Positions 54,401 to 63,875 of a stretch of DNA of 64,000 bases are shown here, piece by piece. How positions within the stretch are numbered: the stretch's first letter is position 1; every line of letters starts with the position of its first letter. The DNA is from Petrolisthes cinctipes. Its lineage: Eukaryota > Arthropoda > Malacostraca > Decapoda > Porcellanidae. Made by a program: the position numbers and the translations under genes. The stretch is taken from positions 537,001 to 601,000 of the forward strand of contig JAWQEG010000509.1 in assembly GCA_033782935.1 (NCBI GenBank), written 5' to 3'. The notes under the pieces are model-generated. The model made no database searches. It saw nothing but the letters and a program-made list of their open reading frames with translations, and was not told where the DNA came from.

Positions 54401-55103
54401 CATTCTGGATGCTGTTAGTCTTGTTTGTCAACGTGGAGTGAATGCTGCCATTTTTTGTGACTCCAGACCTGCACTTCATTCTCTCTCTAGTGTTCAGCCC
54501 ACACACTCTACTGTTGTTCAGCAGATTTTATCGTTTTTGTCCTTATTGCATCATCGTAACTTGACTGTCAAATATTTATGGGTGCCATCCAATGTAGGTT
54601 TACGTCACAATGGTACAGTTGACAGACTCGCAAAGGAAGCCTGCCATCTGCCTCCTCGTGGTGTTGGACGTCCTCTCTCCCTGACATGTTACCTCTCTAA
54701 AGTCCGCTCCGCCGCTCTCCTCCCTGTACGGCGATGCAGGGATGCAGAGAGGCCCTTCAGTATCTCCATCACACATTATGAATCTGTCTGCCGTCACAAA
54801 TATTCCTACCGTCGTCGAGGCCTCATGGTTCGGAGGCACAATGTATTCTCTGCTCGTTTGAGGCTTGGCTACCCTCCACCGTGGCAGGTTGCTAGGATGC
54901 AGGGTGAGCCTCCCTTCACTGAGTGTCGCTTGTGTCGAGCGCCTCGTGCTAACACTGTAGAGCACTATTGCCTGGCCTGCCCCACTGTCCGACACTTGCT
55001 GCCCCGGGGCCTGCCACTTGATGTGGTTTGTCGATACCTGCTGAACCACCAGGTTCTGGAGGAACTTCTGGTACGCCACCCTCGTTTTGGTGGATTTAAA
55101 TAG
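51430..55103 (+). pseudogene. N1 ORF2 of the 49685 copy, frameshifted
   Basis: The endonuclease is intact to about 52360 (WNVCG, LQEAF, MGDFNARH, LDYILSS, SDH), where a one-base loss relative to the intact copy shifts the frame. Stops follow near 52461 and 52580. RT (CYADD near 53375) is open from 52659 to a TAG at 53658; TGA codons occur near 53853 and 53917. RNase H and the C-terminal motif are open from 54075 to 55103. Confidence 0.87.
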
Positions 55104-55159
55104 GTCATAATGTAAATATTTGTCTGTATGCTTGTGCTACATTCTGTTATGTTTTCGTG

Positions 55160-55197
<38 letters not shown>

Positions 55198-55560
55198 ATG
55201 TGTATGTGTGGTTGTAGTCATTGTATTCTCATGGGTCCCGCCTACCGGTATGTATTGTTGCCTGCCTGTTGATTGACGCTACGGCGCAATTAATTAAAAA
55301 AAAAAAAATAGCCATTCCTCCTTCTCTCTCATTCTCTCTCAAAAAGGCTAATTTTTGTGCAGTGATATTGTTTTATTGAAAATTAAATACATGAATATTT
55401 GATTATAAAAATATGTTAGGTGGATTCATGTATGAACTTCATATTTATTTTATTGTCACGAACATTATTATTCTATTTTATTCCTGTATTTATTTTTGTG
55501 AGCCTGCGACCCAGTTTGCAGGAATTCGGGACCCGTAGTTTGAAGAACCCTGGTTTATAG

Positions 55561-55849
55561 AAGTGCATACTGCTAACGTTGGTGGATAGAGGAGGGAAGA
55601 AATGTGATGATTTGAGGCTAGGGTGAGGGGGATGAGGGTAAGACAAATGAAAGTGATTAGTTAAAAAGTAGTAACTAACAAATATAATTAGAATATCTGT
55701 TACATTATATCATTTGAATAAAGGCACTATCTTTTGTTCAGAATCGCAGTGGGATAGACTACCGAATATTATCCTTTGGATATTAGACAGCTATCCCTGT
55801 ATTCCCTTTATCCCTCGTGCTTGCCCCGTAGGGGGGTATTGCCTGTAAT
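55561..55849. other. No gene recognised
   Basis: Low-complexity AT-rich DNA; nothing recognised. Confidence 0.35.
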
Positions 55850-56026
55850 GATGTGGACAATACTTTAAGGGTTTTGGCGCCCCTTCGGCCCCAACAACTA
55901 ACTTTTAGTTCTTCAACTATCCCTCTTCTCTTTCTATTTCCTTCCTGCTTGCTGTCTCACCTCTCTATCACCGTTTTCTGGTGCTATATGACCTCGCTAA
56001 TATCAATCAATCAATCAATCAAATCC
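55850..56026 (+). mobile_element. Retroelement 3'-end fragment with (CAAT)n tail
   Basis: Matches 15825-15990 (aatactttaagggttttg, cgccccttcgg, ctctctatcacc, gacctcgct) and ends in tatcaatcaatcaatcaat, a short tandem tail typical of some non-LTR 3' ends. Confidence 0.65.
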
Positions 56027-56339
56027 CTCGTGCTTGTAGTCCACCCTATTTATCACCTAATAATCATATTTGTCAACAAATTCATTAAGCTATTTACCAG
56101 CCTTTTATCTTCTAAATATGCATTTCCTTAAAAATAATCGATGTTAAACTTAAATAGGCACCGCTATATGGCGTTTTCAATAAACTTGGTCTAATTTTAT
56201 ACATAGGCTAAATATATTACAGTATCTCTCAAGTAACTGGCAACCTTACACATCCTCCCTACTGTCTTATCCCTCTCTCGCCTGCCCTTCCCTCCTTTTT
56301 TACCGTTTATCTTTTCTTTCTCATATTTTTTAATGACAT

Positions 56340-56574
56340 GTGTGTGTTTGTGTGTGTGAATATATATTTAGAGATGTGTGTGAATATATACTTGGAAATA
56401 TTTGTGCATCATGCCGTACTGTTTAAAAGAGTGTGTGTGTGTGTAAATATAATTTAGAAATGTTTGTGCATCGTACCGTACTGTTTGAAAGTGTGTGTGT
56501 GTGTGTGTTTGTGTATTTCTTCGTCTGTGTGTGTGTGTGTATTTCTTCGTCTGTGTGTGTGTGTGTGTTTCTTC

Positions 56575-56622
<48 letters not shown>

Positions 56623-56917
56623 TTCTTTGTCTGTCTGTCTGAGTGTGTGTGTATGTGTATTCCTTCGTCTGTGTGTGTGTGTGTGTGTATTTCTTCGTCT
56701 GTGTGTGTGTGTGTGTGTGTGTATATGTATATTCCTTTGTGTGTGTGTGTGTGTGTGTGTGTATTCCTTCGTCTGTGTGTGTATTCCTTCGTTTGTGTGT
56801 ATGTGTGTGTATTCCTATGTGTGTCTGTGTGTGTATGTGTGTGTTTGTGTGTGTGTGTTTGTGTGTATTTTTTCGTGTGTGTGTGTGTGTGTATTCCTTC
56901 GTCTGTGTGTATGTATA
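56340..56917. repeat. GT-rich composite satellite, left part
   Basis: (GT)n runs regularly interrupted by attccttcgtct or atttcttcgtct. The same composite resumes at 60506. Open frames rich in Cys-Val are repeat by-products. Confidence 0.95.
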
Positions 56918-57023
56918 ATAATAATAATAATAATAATAATAAAAGGTTTATTTGATACAGGCAGCCAAGGGCTTAAAATATGCATTATAAAATGGTGATG
57001 GAAATGGGTGATACTTATAGGAA

Positions 57024-57496
57024 CAGTCGGCAAAAAAAGTTTCGTTACCACCCCTACGTTAATTTTAACATGGGTAAGCCCGGTAGGGTTGGTACTCCGC
57101 CGACTGGGTAGCTGTGACTCGTGTCATCCGGGACATGCTGGACGGGAATCGTCATTGCCCCGGCAGTGTCAACTTTTTTATATCAAAAGTTTACCTGATT
57201 TAAAATTAAATTTTGAGTGTTGAAGAACTCTTACTATTTAAATATTCATTATTAAACATAAGGAAATGCGTTTGAGTATTTTAGAACAAGAATAACCGTG
57301 AAATACCCAGAAAATATAGCGCTGGCTGAAAGAACGTCATTCCTACTTGCCTGCCCATGACACACTGAGGGGCATTGGCCTGGGGCATGCACTTATGGAG
57401 GCCAGAGGGTGGCGGAGGTACGACACTCACCAGTCAGGCATACCAGCATTACATCACACTGTTTTAGGGATGGTACGAAACTTTTTTTGCCGACTG
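57024..57496. mobile_element. Mariner-type non-autonomous element in a retrotransposon 3' UTR
   Basis: The ends cagtcggcaaaaaaagtttc and, inverted, the same with one or two differences, make ~27-bp inverted repeats. TA follows the right end (57497-57498); the left flank is aa/ga and has probably mutated. The interior of ~420 bp has a GC-rich part and no open frame. Confidence 0.82.
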
Positions 57497-57638
57497 TACA
57501 TATAGATGAATGAACAGACATACACAAATACATTCTCACACATATACACATAATATTCATTCACACACAGATGTACACAATTATAATCACGCATATTCAC
57601 TCACACATGGACATATATTATAGTACATATATTTAAAT

Positions 57639-60494
57639 TTAAATGTGACTTTGGTTTATCAAGGAGACTATAGAGGGGATGGGACTATTTTTATATCTAT
57701 CTGTCCTAGCTCTGATGGGTTTGAGTAGGTTATAGTGACGGACGTGGCGGGGTTTGGGAATGGTGGGTGGGAGGAGGTCACTATGGCGTGGGTGGATTAG
57801 CAATTGTTTGCTAAAGTCCCAGAGGAGCTGCTGGTGTCTGGTGACAAGAGGTGGTAAGCTGAGAGTATCCAGGGCTTGTTGGTAGGTGTTGTATGCTGTT
57901 CCCAGAATGATATGACATGCCCTCTTTTGTACCCGCTTCAGCTGCTGCCTCTGTGTTTGGTTGATGGATGAAGACCAGGCGGGGGAGGCGTATATCAGCT
58001 TGGGGATGATGAAGGTGTTGTAGATTGCTACTAACTCCTTTTGTGGTGTGCCTAGGGACTTCAGCCGCCTTAGTATATACAGGCGGTATGTGGCTGACTG
58101 GATGATGGTGCTGATGTGACTTTTCCAGTTCAGTTTTTCATCCAGCATGACACCTAATAACTTGATAATGTCCACTACTTGTACTTGGTGCTGTCCTAGT
58201 GTTATCACTGGTGGTGGTGGTGGTGTGGTAGCCGTGTGAAACTGCATCACTACTGTCTTGCCGTGGTTGATGGAGACGTTGTTGTTGTTGTTGGTCCACG
58301 TTTGGAGGTTGGTCAGGTGTTGTTGCAAGAGGTGGTAGTCAGGAGACAAGTTGTTAATTACTGTCCCAACGGTTGAATCATCCACATATTTCCAGCGAAA
58401 GATTGTATCGGTTAAGGCATCATTGATTAGGATGAGGAAGCACAGGGGTCCCATCCTAGTCCCCTGGGGCACACCACACGAGAGATATTGGTGTTCGGAT
58501 ACTGCACCCTGGTGACGCACTGCCTGACGTCTGTCACACAGGAAGTTTGCCAGCCATGCCATTAGACTGGGCTCCACTCCGATGTCAAGAGCTTTCCTTA
58601 GTATTACGTTATGGTCTACTAAATCAAAAGCCTTTCTGAAATCTATGAATGCAAGGGCAACTGAGGTCTTTCTTTTTTCTAGGTTACTGTATATAAAGTC
58701 TAGCAGGCTTATGAGACAATGGGTGGTTGATGATGACTTCATATTTCCAAATTGTTGGGGGTCAATTACATTTGAGATGTTGGCTGAAACCCAGTCGAAC
58801 ACAAAGCTTTCACATAACAGGCTCGGGAGGGGGGTTATGGCAATGGGTCTTAATTGATCAAGTGACTGGGGTTTTGAAACTTTTGGTATTGGAGTAACGT
58901 AAGCTGTCTTCCAATCCTGTGGGCATTTACTCTGACTAAGTGATGCATTAATTATTGAACAAAGGGGTTTTGCAAGCTCAACAGCAAACTCACGGTACAA
59001 TTTAACGGGAAGGTCAATAGGGGTAGTGGAGCGTTTGAGCTTAAAGCTTAAGAGCTTATAGTAGACCTCATGCTCATTAACGCGTGGGGGAGGGATGGAG
59101 GGTAGGTAAGCTGGTAATTGGGCTGAGTCCAGTCTGGGCAGGGTTTGACAAATCCTGGTGAAATGGTCATTGATAAGATTAGCTACTTCCTGGCTGGTAT
59201 GTCCATCAACACAGGGAATAGAAGGTGACTTTTTCCCCATCCCACACAGGTCCTTTAATTTGTTGTACCACTGACTGATGTTGGTTTGTTTCAGGTGGTG
59301 AATTTTTGTTGGATAGTACAACTTTTTGGCAGCTTTAATTTCTCTGATGACCTTGTTGCGTAGCGTGTTATACCTCCTCCTGTCATCGTAGAACGCCTTG
59401 TTGCGGTGCTCCATCAGCCTCTTAATCCGTGGTGTTATCCATGGTAGGTCAGCAGGGTGATTCCTAACCTCCTTAGTAGGAAAGAAGTGGTAGTAGGCCT
59501 GAGTGATGGTAGTTTGATAATTCTCCCACTTCCTGTCAACGTCACTAACAGTTAGTACCTCAGTCCACAGGTACTGTATCAGCCACTGTCCAAACTGTCT
59601 GATAGCAGAGTCTGGTGTTGGTCTACATATCTTGGTGGTATGGTTATCTTGGTGGTGGGAGGTGGTAGTGGCAGGGGCCCAAAACACAGAGAGATGGTTG
59701 CTTCTTCCCACCGGTGGAAGTGGTTGAGGTGGTAGGTACTGGTCTGTCAGGTCAGTGATAATGAGGTCTTTGGTATCTAGTTGGTTGGAGTCACCACCTA
59801 TAATCATTTTTGAAGATTGATATCTTGCTCGTAGGGTGTCACATGTGTTGATGATGTGGTCGACGAGCAGGGCATGGGTGGGTGCACGTGGGGGATGATA
59901 CCTTAAACCACAAATGATGGAGGCAGTGTGGCGAGGGTGACATGGAGGTCTTAATCTTACCCACATGATCTCAAGTTCCCTGGGGGTTTCAACGTTCAGG
60001 CGCTCGGCTTTGTACTTGGTGTGTGCACACATCACAAGTCCACCTCCTCGTTTTTCGGTTCTAAGACAGTGGAGTAGGTCGTAATTTTCAATGCCACACA
60101 ACTCTGGTATAACTTGCCAGGCTTCTGTAACACAAACTAAATCAGCTCTGATCGTGTTCACTGTATTCACCAGTTCGTCGAATTTGTTACATAGTGAGGT
60201 CACGTTAGATAGGAACACAGAGGGGAGGTCATACCACAGGCGGGAAACTTCTATCACTTTCACAACACTAGGCGTTTTCCTCTTTTTTGTACTGCTGATT
60301 ACACGAATCTTTTCCTGTCGGTTTTTTCCCTGTTTGCGATTTCTATTGTGAAATAGGCCAATAGCTTTCAGGTGACCTATTACGGCAGGTGGTGGGTAGC
60401 CAGCTCCTCGTTTGAGAGAGTATAGTGCTGGCAGGGAGTAACGGATTATCTTCAAGTCAGTGTGTTGAATGGTTGACAGATTGTTGGGCCTCAT
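57639..60494 (-). CDS. CR1/L2-like ORF2: endonuclease and reverse transcriptase, uninterrupted
   Basis: 951 codons. A basic N-terminal segment (HNRNRKQGKNRQEK); AP-type endonuclease from about residue 85 (FLSNVTSLCNKFDEL, VCVTEAW, GGLVMCAH, IIGGDSNQLD, GRSNHLSVFW in place of the usual SDH); a linker; RT (PIPKVSKPQSLDQLRPIAITPLPSLLCE, FGNMKSSSTTHCLISLLD, AFIDFRKAFDLVDH, CGVPQGTRMGPLCFLILIND, catalytic KYVDDST near 58395); and a thumb region (GVMLDEKLNWKSHI, RVQKRACHIILG). There is no RNase H. The endonuclease H of SDH is kept as SNH. An unbroken frame suggests a fairly young copy; the missing 5' part means it may not be autonomous. Confidence 0.88.
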   Translation of the reverse strand: MRPNNLSTIQHTDLKIIRYSLPALYSLKRGAGYPPPAVIGHLKAIGLFHNRNRKQGKNRQEKIRVISSTKKRKTPSVVKVIEVSRLWYDLPSVFLSNVTSLCNKFDELVNTVNTIRADLVCVTEAWQVIPELCGIENYDLLHCLRTEKRGGGLVMCAHTKYKAERLNVETPRELEIMWVRLRPPCHPRHTASIICGLRYHPPRAPTHALLVDHIINTCDTLRARYQSSKMIIGGDSNQLDTKDLIITDLTDQYLPPQPLPPVGRSNHLSVFWAPATTTSHHQDNHTTKICRPTPDSAIRQFGQWLIQYLWTEVLTVSDVDRKWENYQTTITQAYYHFFPTKEVRNHPADLPWITPRIKRLMEHRNKAFYDDRRRYNTLRNKVIREIKAAKKLYYPTKIHHLKQTNISQWYNKLKDLCGMGKKSPSIPCVDGHTSQEVANLINDHFTRICQTLPRLDSAQLPAYLPSIPPPRVNEHEVYYKLLSFKLKRSTTPIDLPVKLYREFAVELAKPLCSIINASLSQSKCPQDWKTAYVTPIPKVSKPQSLDQLRPIAITPLPSLLCESFVFDWVSANISNVIDPQQFGNMKSSSTTHCLISLLDFIYSNLEKRKTSVALAFIDFRKAFDLVDHNVILRKALDIGVEPSLMAWLANFLCDRRQAVRHQGAVSEHQYLSCGVPQGTRMGPLCFLILINDALTDTIFRWKYVDDSTVGTVINNLSPDYHLLQQHLTNLQTWTNNNNNVSINHGKTVVMQFHTATTPPPPPVITLGQHQVQVVDIIKLLGVMLDEKLNWKSHISTIIQSATYRLYILRRLKSLGTPQKELVAIYNTFIIPKLIYASPAWSSSINQTQRQQLKRVQKRACHIILGTAYNTYQQALDTLSLPPLVTRHQQLLWDFSKQLLIHPRHSDLLPPTIPKPRHVRHYNLLKPIRARTDRYKNSPIPSIVSLINQSHI

Positions 60495-60505
60495 TTTGAT
60501 TGTTT

Positions 60506-60786
60506 AGTATGTGTATTCCTATGTGTGTGTGTGTGTATTTCTTCGTCTATGTGTGTGTGTGTATTCCTTTGTCTGTGTCTGTGTGTGTGTGTACATTCCT
60601 TCGCTTGTGTGTGTGTGTGTGTATGTGTGTGTGTGTGTATTCTTTCTTCTGTGTGTGTGGGTATTCCTACGTCTGTGTGTGTGTGTGTATTCCTATATGT
60701 GTCTGTGTGTGTGTATTCCTTCGTCTGTGTGTGTGTGTGTGTGTGTGTGTGTATTCCTATGTGTGTCTGTGTTTGTGCATTCCTTC

Positions 60787-60832
<46 letters not shown>

Positions 60833-60906
60833 TCCTATGTGTGTCTGTGTGTGTGTATTTCTTCGTCTGTGTGTGTGTGTGTGTATTTCTTTGTCTGTCT
60901 GTCTGA

Positions 60907-60952
<46 letters not shown>

Positions 60953-61105
60953 TTCTTTGTCTGTCTGTCTGAGTGTATGTGTGTGTGTGTGCGTACTCCT
61001 TTTTGTGTGTGTATGTATTCCTTCGTCTGTGTGTGTGTGTGTGTATTCCTATGTGTGTCTGTGTTAGTGCATTTCTTCGTCTGTGTGTGTGTGTGTGTGT
61101 GTGCA
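60506..61105. repeat. GT-rich composite satellite, right part
   Basis: The same composition as 56340-56917: (GT)n with attccttcgtctg or attcctatgtgtgtctg spacers, and a repeated tttgtctgtctgtctgagtg block (60896, 60956). Confidence 0.95.
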
Positions 61106-62074
61106 CAGGAGAAGAGGGGGTGTCTTGAACATATAGTGTCATTATGGTTGTTATGTGATATGGCTCGGAGAAAGAAACTAACTCTGTATGTGGCGTTTGT
61201 GGATTTTTTACAAGCGTATGACATGGTCCCCAGGAGAACATTGTTTAAAATATTACGCTGATTAGAATGTGGGTCAGTGATGCTCTGTGCTCTGATTGCC
61301 ATGTATTAATTAACAGAAAGTTTGATCGGGACAGTAGTGGTAACAATTACTCTGGGTGTACGGCAGGGGGTCACCTACTTGCTGTTTATTGTTTATTATA
61401 ATATTTGTAAATGATCTCATAAAAATAATCAAAGAAGGATGTGACGCAGACGGATTTTTAGCATGGATACATATCTTGGTTTTAATGGACGACACAGTGC
61501 TCCTTTCAACATCTCGAGGAAATATGATTAAGAAGATTTAATTACTTCAGAACAACTGTACTGAATCATGGCTGGACGGTAATCATAAACCCTTTGTTAA
61601 ACTCTATAACTGGTGTCTTAAGCAATTACTTGGAGTGAGGAAAAACATATGTAATGATGTTTGTTCCGCTGAGTCGGGATTCCCTTCCGTACATGACCTA
61701 GTTCAGTATAATCAGCATAGATTCTTTTATAAGATATGGCGGGTGAAAACTGAATACAGAAACGACCCTTTGGTATTTGTTATGAATACAGTAAAGAGTA
61801 GTAACACAGTGACGGTGAGGCTAATAACACACTATATTAATACTAATGTTACAGATATAAAGCAGGCTATGCAAAATGTAAGTGTTAGAATTTCTGAGAG
61901 TGAATCTTCAAGGAGATTAACATACAAGGATATAAACCCAAGCATCATAGTACATGACATATATAAGGTGAAACATAATGTTAATAAATATCAGAGGCTG
62001 TCCTTTACTGGGTTCAGGGTGAGTGGTCACTCTCTAGTACGTGAGACAGGACGATGGAATAGAAGGGGTCATGG
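61106..62074 (+). pseudogene. RTE-like non-LTR ORF fragment, 5' part, split by a Penelope element
   Basis: RT pieces: GCLEHIV, LTLYVAFVDFLQAYDMVPRRTLFKIL (61165-61258), LGVRQGVTYL and VLMDDTVLL (61345-61505; MDD is the catalytic block), then a deletion and KLYNWCLKQLLGVRKNICNDVCSAESGFPSV...INPSIIVHDIYKVKHNVNK...GHSL..ETGRWNRRGHG (61595-62075). The ORF is cut at GRWNRRGHG and resumes at 63876. Stops and a deletion show it was already decayed or decayed after the split. Confidence 0.8.
62063..62074. repeat. Target site duplication, left (aaggggtcatgg)
   Basis: A 12-base direct repeat identical to 63876-63887, flanking the Penelope-like insertion. Confidence 0.88.
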
Positions 62075-62335
62075 TGGTGAAATCACACTGGCGTGATGAT
62101 CATAAACGGTGAATAAAACCCACTCTTGTTGACGGAAATAATATATTAATCCATACAGTTTCGGTGGACACTGCCACCATCTTCAGTGGTCTAGCGAGAA
62201 GAAAGGAATGACATAGATAGTACATAGGTATGAACTTATATAAAGTTTGTGGAGGGGGGAGGGAAGGAGGTGTCAGTGGGATGGGGTAGAAGGAGGTGTC
62301 GGTGAGGGCAGGTCACGTGTTAATCCCCTTGGGCG

Positions 62336-62845
62336 TCACCTAGGTGTGGGTGAGGTGAGGTGAGGTGTGTGTGGTGAGGGAAGGGACATTTCTACCAAGG
62401 ATCTCATTATTGGGTCTAATCTATACATACCATAACTAAGGTTGAAATTGCGGTATTTTTCAATGCACATTGATTCGATTATCTTACGTTTTCTAAAGTC
62501 GTTGTTTTTATACATCAGATGGCTACCTTGCCAATCAATTCTATGATTGGCATTACAAACATGGTTAAAAATAGCATTGCTTAAATTACACGTCTTTGTG
62601 GCATATTTATGTTCCTTAATTCTAGTTTCTAGATTTCGGCCAGTCTCTCCTATGTAAACTAGTTCACAATCTTTGCATGGAATTTTATATATCCCTGCTT
62701 CTGTCGGGGTTCTAAATTTGTTTTTTACTAACTTTGATTTAATAGTTGAGGTGTATTTAAAGGCTATATTTACATCACTTGTGTGACAAATAGACCTCAC
62801 CATACTCAAATCAGAGATGTAAGGCAATGTGAGAAAACGTTTCAT
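62336..62845 (-). CDS. Penelope GIY-YIG endonuclease domain
   Basis: 169 open codons: GIYKIPCKDCELVYIGETGR is the GIY...YIG core, followed by RIKEHKYA (the usual Arg and a His/Glu context), NHVCNANHRIDW and a conserved C-terminus (KRKIIESMCIEKYRNFNLSYGMYRLDPIM). It would nick target DNA for priming. It continues from the RT domain after a one-base frame change at a run of eight T (62900-62907 on the + strand); in the intact protein the two domains form a single chain. Confidence 0.87.
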   Translation of the reverse strand: MKRFLTLPYISDLSMVRSICHTSDVNIAFKYTSTIKSKLVKNKFRTPTEAGIYKIPCKDCELVYIGETGRNLETRIKEHKYATKTCNLSNAIFNHVCNANHRIDWQGSHLMYKNNDFRKRKIIESMCIEKYRNFNLSYGMYRLDPIMRSLVEMSLPSPHTPHLTSPTPR

Positions 62846-62888
62846 TTGTGTGGTGGGGTTTTTTGGAGCATAGTGAGATTGCCTTGCT

Positions 62889-63854
62889 TTAAGGTAGGCT
62901 TTTTTTTATGAACCTAGGGGGGTATTTTAAATTTTGAAAGATTTTCCAAATCAGCTGATTTTCTTCATGTATATGCTCTGGACTGCAAATTCTGAGGGCT
63001 CTAAGGAACATTGATGAGATTACAGACAATTTTGTGGCCGAATGATGATACGAATAGTAATGAATGAACAAATTACAACTGGTAGGCTTCCTATACACTT
63101 TGAAGCTTAGTAAATGATTAAGTTTTACTACTAATACATCTAGAAACTGAAGTATGCCATCGTTCTCCCACTCGACTTTAAAATTGATGGATGGTGCAAG
63201 GTGATTAAGCTGGTGGAAGAAATCATCAAAGTTGTCAAGGGCTGAGGGCCAAAATGAAAAAATATCGTCTACGTAGCGAAACCAAACGAGATGAGGGGGG
63301 GAGATACGTGGTAGTAGTTCCGTTTCAAAATACTCCATATATAAATTGCTTAAAATGGGTGACAGTGGGGAACCCATACCTATGCCAAAAGATTGCATAT
63401 AATAGTTGTTATTGAAAGAAAAAGCATTTGAAGTTACACATAATTTTACAAGTTCTATGAAAGTGTCGACTGGCATGCCCAAATCAATATCACAGTCAGG
63501 CAATTTATTAGCAAGAAATTCTAGGACATCATTAATGGGAACTTTAGTGAACAATGAATCGACATCGAAACAAACCATTTTACCAGAGAAAAGATCAAGT
63601 TGTTTAATTTTGTCTATAAAATCAGAGGAATTCTTCACATGGGCTGGAGAAACAGTACCTATGATGGGGGCTAATTTATTGGCAAGGAACTGTGATAATT
63701 TATACGTAAAACAACCTGACTGTGAGATGATAGGACGCATTGGAATATTATCTTTGTGTGTCTTTGGTAAGCCATACATATATGGTAACTTGGGATTGAT
63801 CTGAATAAATGTCTTGCTGTCTATATTAGGAACATTATTTAGGGATTGTTTCAC
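62889..63854 (-). CDS. Penelope reverse transcriptase domain
   Basis: 321 open codons: QINPKLPYMYGLPKTHKDNIPMRPIIS, FDVDSLFTKVPINDVLEFLANKLPDC, GIGMGSPLSPILSNLYMEYFE and the catalytic FRYVDDIFSFW near residue 190-200, then FLDVLVVKLNHLLSFKVYRKPTSCNLFIHY. The motifs are typical of Penelope RT, which is related to telomerase. All catalytic residues are present. The frame ends KSLP at the A/T homopolymer shared with the GIY-YIG domain. Confidence 0.9.
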   Translation of the reverse strand: MKQSLNNVPNIDSKTFIQINPKLPYMYGLPKTHKDNIPMRPIISQSGCFTYKLSQFLANKLAPIIGTVSPAHVKNSSDFIDKIKQLDLFSGKMVCFDVDSLFTKVPINDVLEFLANKLPDCDIDLGMPVDTFIELVKLCVTSNAFSFNNNYYMQSFGIGMGSPLSPILSNLYMEYFETELLPRISPPHLVWFRYVDDIFSFWPSALDNFDDFFHQLNHLAPSINFKVEWENDGILQFLDVLVVKLNHLLSFKVYRKPTSCNLFIHYYSYHHSATKLSVISSMFLRALRICSPEHIHEENQLIWKIFQNLKYPPRFIKKSLP

Positions 63855-63875
63855 TTTCTTGTTGAATGCTGAGGA

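Larger units (their letters stand above)
49685..55308 (+). mobile_element. N1 retrotransposon, full-length but mutated copy, inserted in a hAT element
   Basis: Starts agtctcacccc like the 5' end of the intact copy, then 5' UTR, ORF1, ORF2, 3' UTR with (GT)n at 55160-55195 and a poly(A) of 13. Its length and order match 8253-13919 in the opposite orientation. Both ORFs are damaged. The flanks are the two halves of a hAT element. Confidence 0.9.
49478..55552. mobile_element. Non-autonomous hAT-type DNA transposon, split by an N1 insertion
   Basis: The left end cagggtttttcaaacttttt (49478) and the inverse of the right end (cagggttcttcaaactacgg, ending 55552) are terminal inverted repeats of the hAT kind. 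They are flanked by 8-bp near-identical duplications, gtttaaag (49470-49477) and gtttatag (55553-55560). Without the retrotransposon (49685-55308) the element is only ~450 bp and non-coding. Confidence 0.82.
56918..60497 (-). mobile_element. CR1/L2-like non-LTR retrotransposon inserted in the GT satellite
   Basis: On the minus strand: a 951-codon ORF, a 3' UTR, the polyadenylation-like aataaacc and a (TTA)n tail (56918-56941). GT/attccttcgtct satellite flanks both sides, so the element inserted into it. A mariner-type MITE (57024-57496) lies in its 3' UTR. The 5' end is near 60497 and probably truncated, as no ORF1 is present. Confidence 0.85.
62075..63875 (-). mobile_element. Penelope-like element, 5'-truncated, 12-bp target duplication
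   Basis: Carries RT (62889-63854) and GIY-YIG endonuclease (62336-62845) on the minus strand, with a 3' UTR that contains caccgaaact and ends ...ccagtgtgattt, conserved with the copy at 29490-31410. It sits exactly between two copies of aaggggtcatgg inside an RTE-like ORF. Truncated within the N-terminal part of RT (begins SSAFNKKV). Confidence 0.9.

Noticed and set aside
56433..61261. Cys-Val-rich and Thr-His-rich open frames around the GT satellites
   Set aside because: Dinucleotide repeats have no stops in most frames; not genes.
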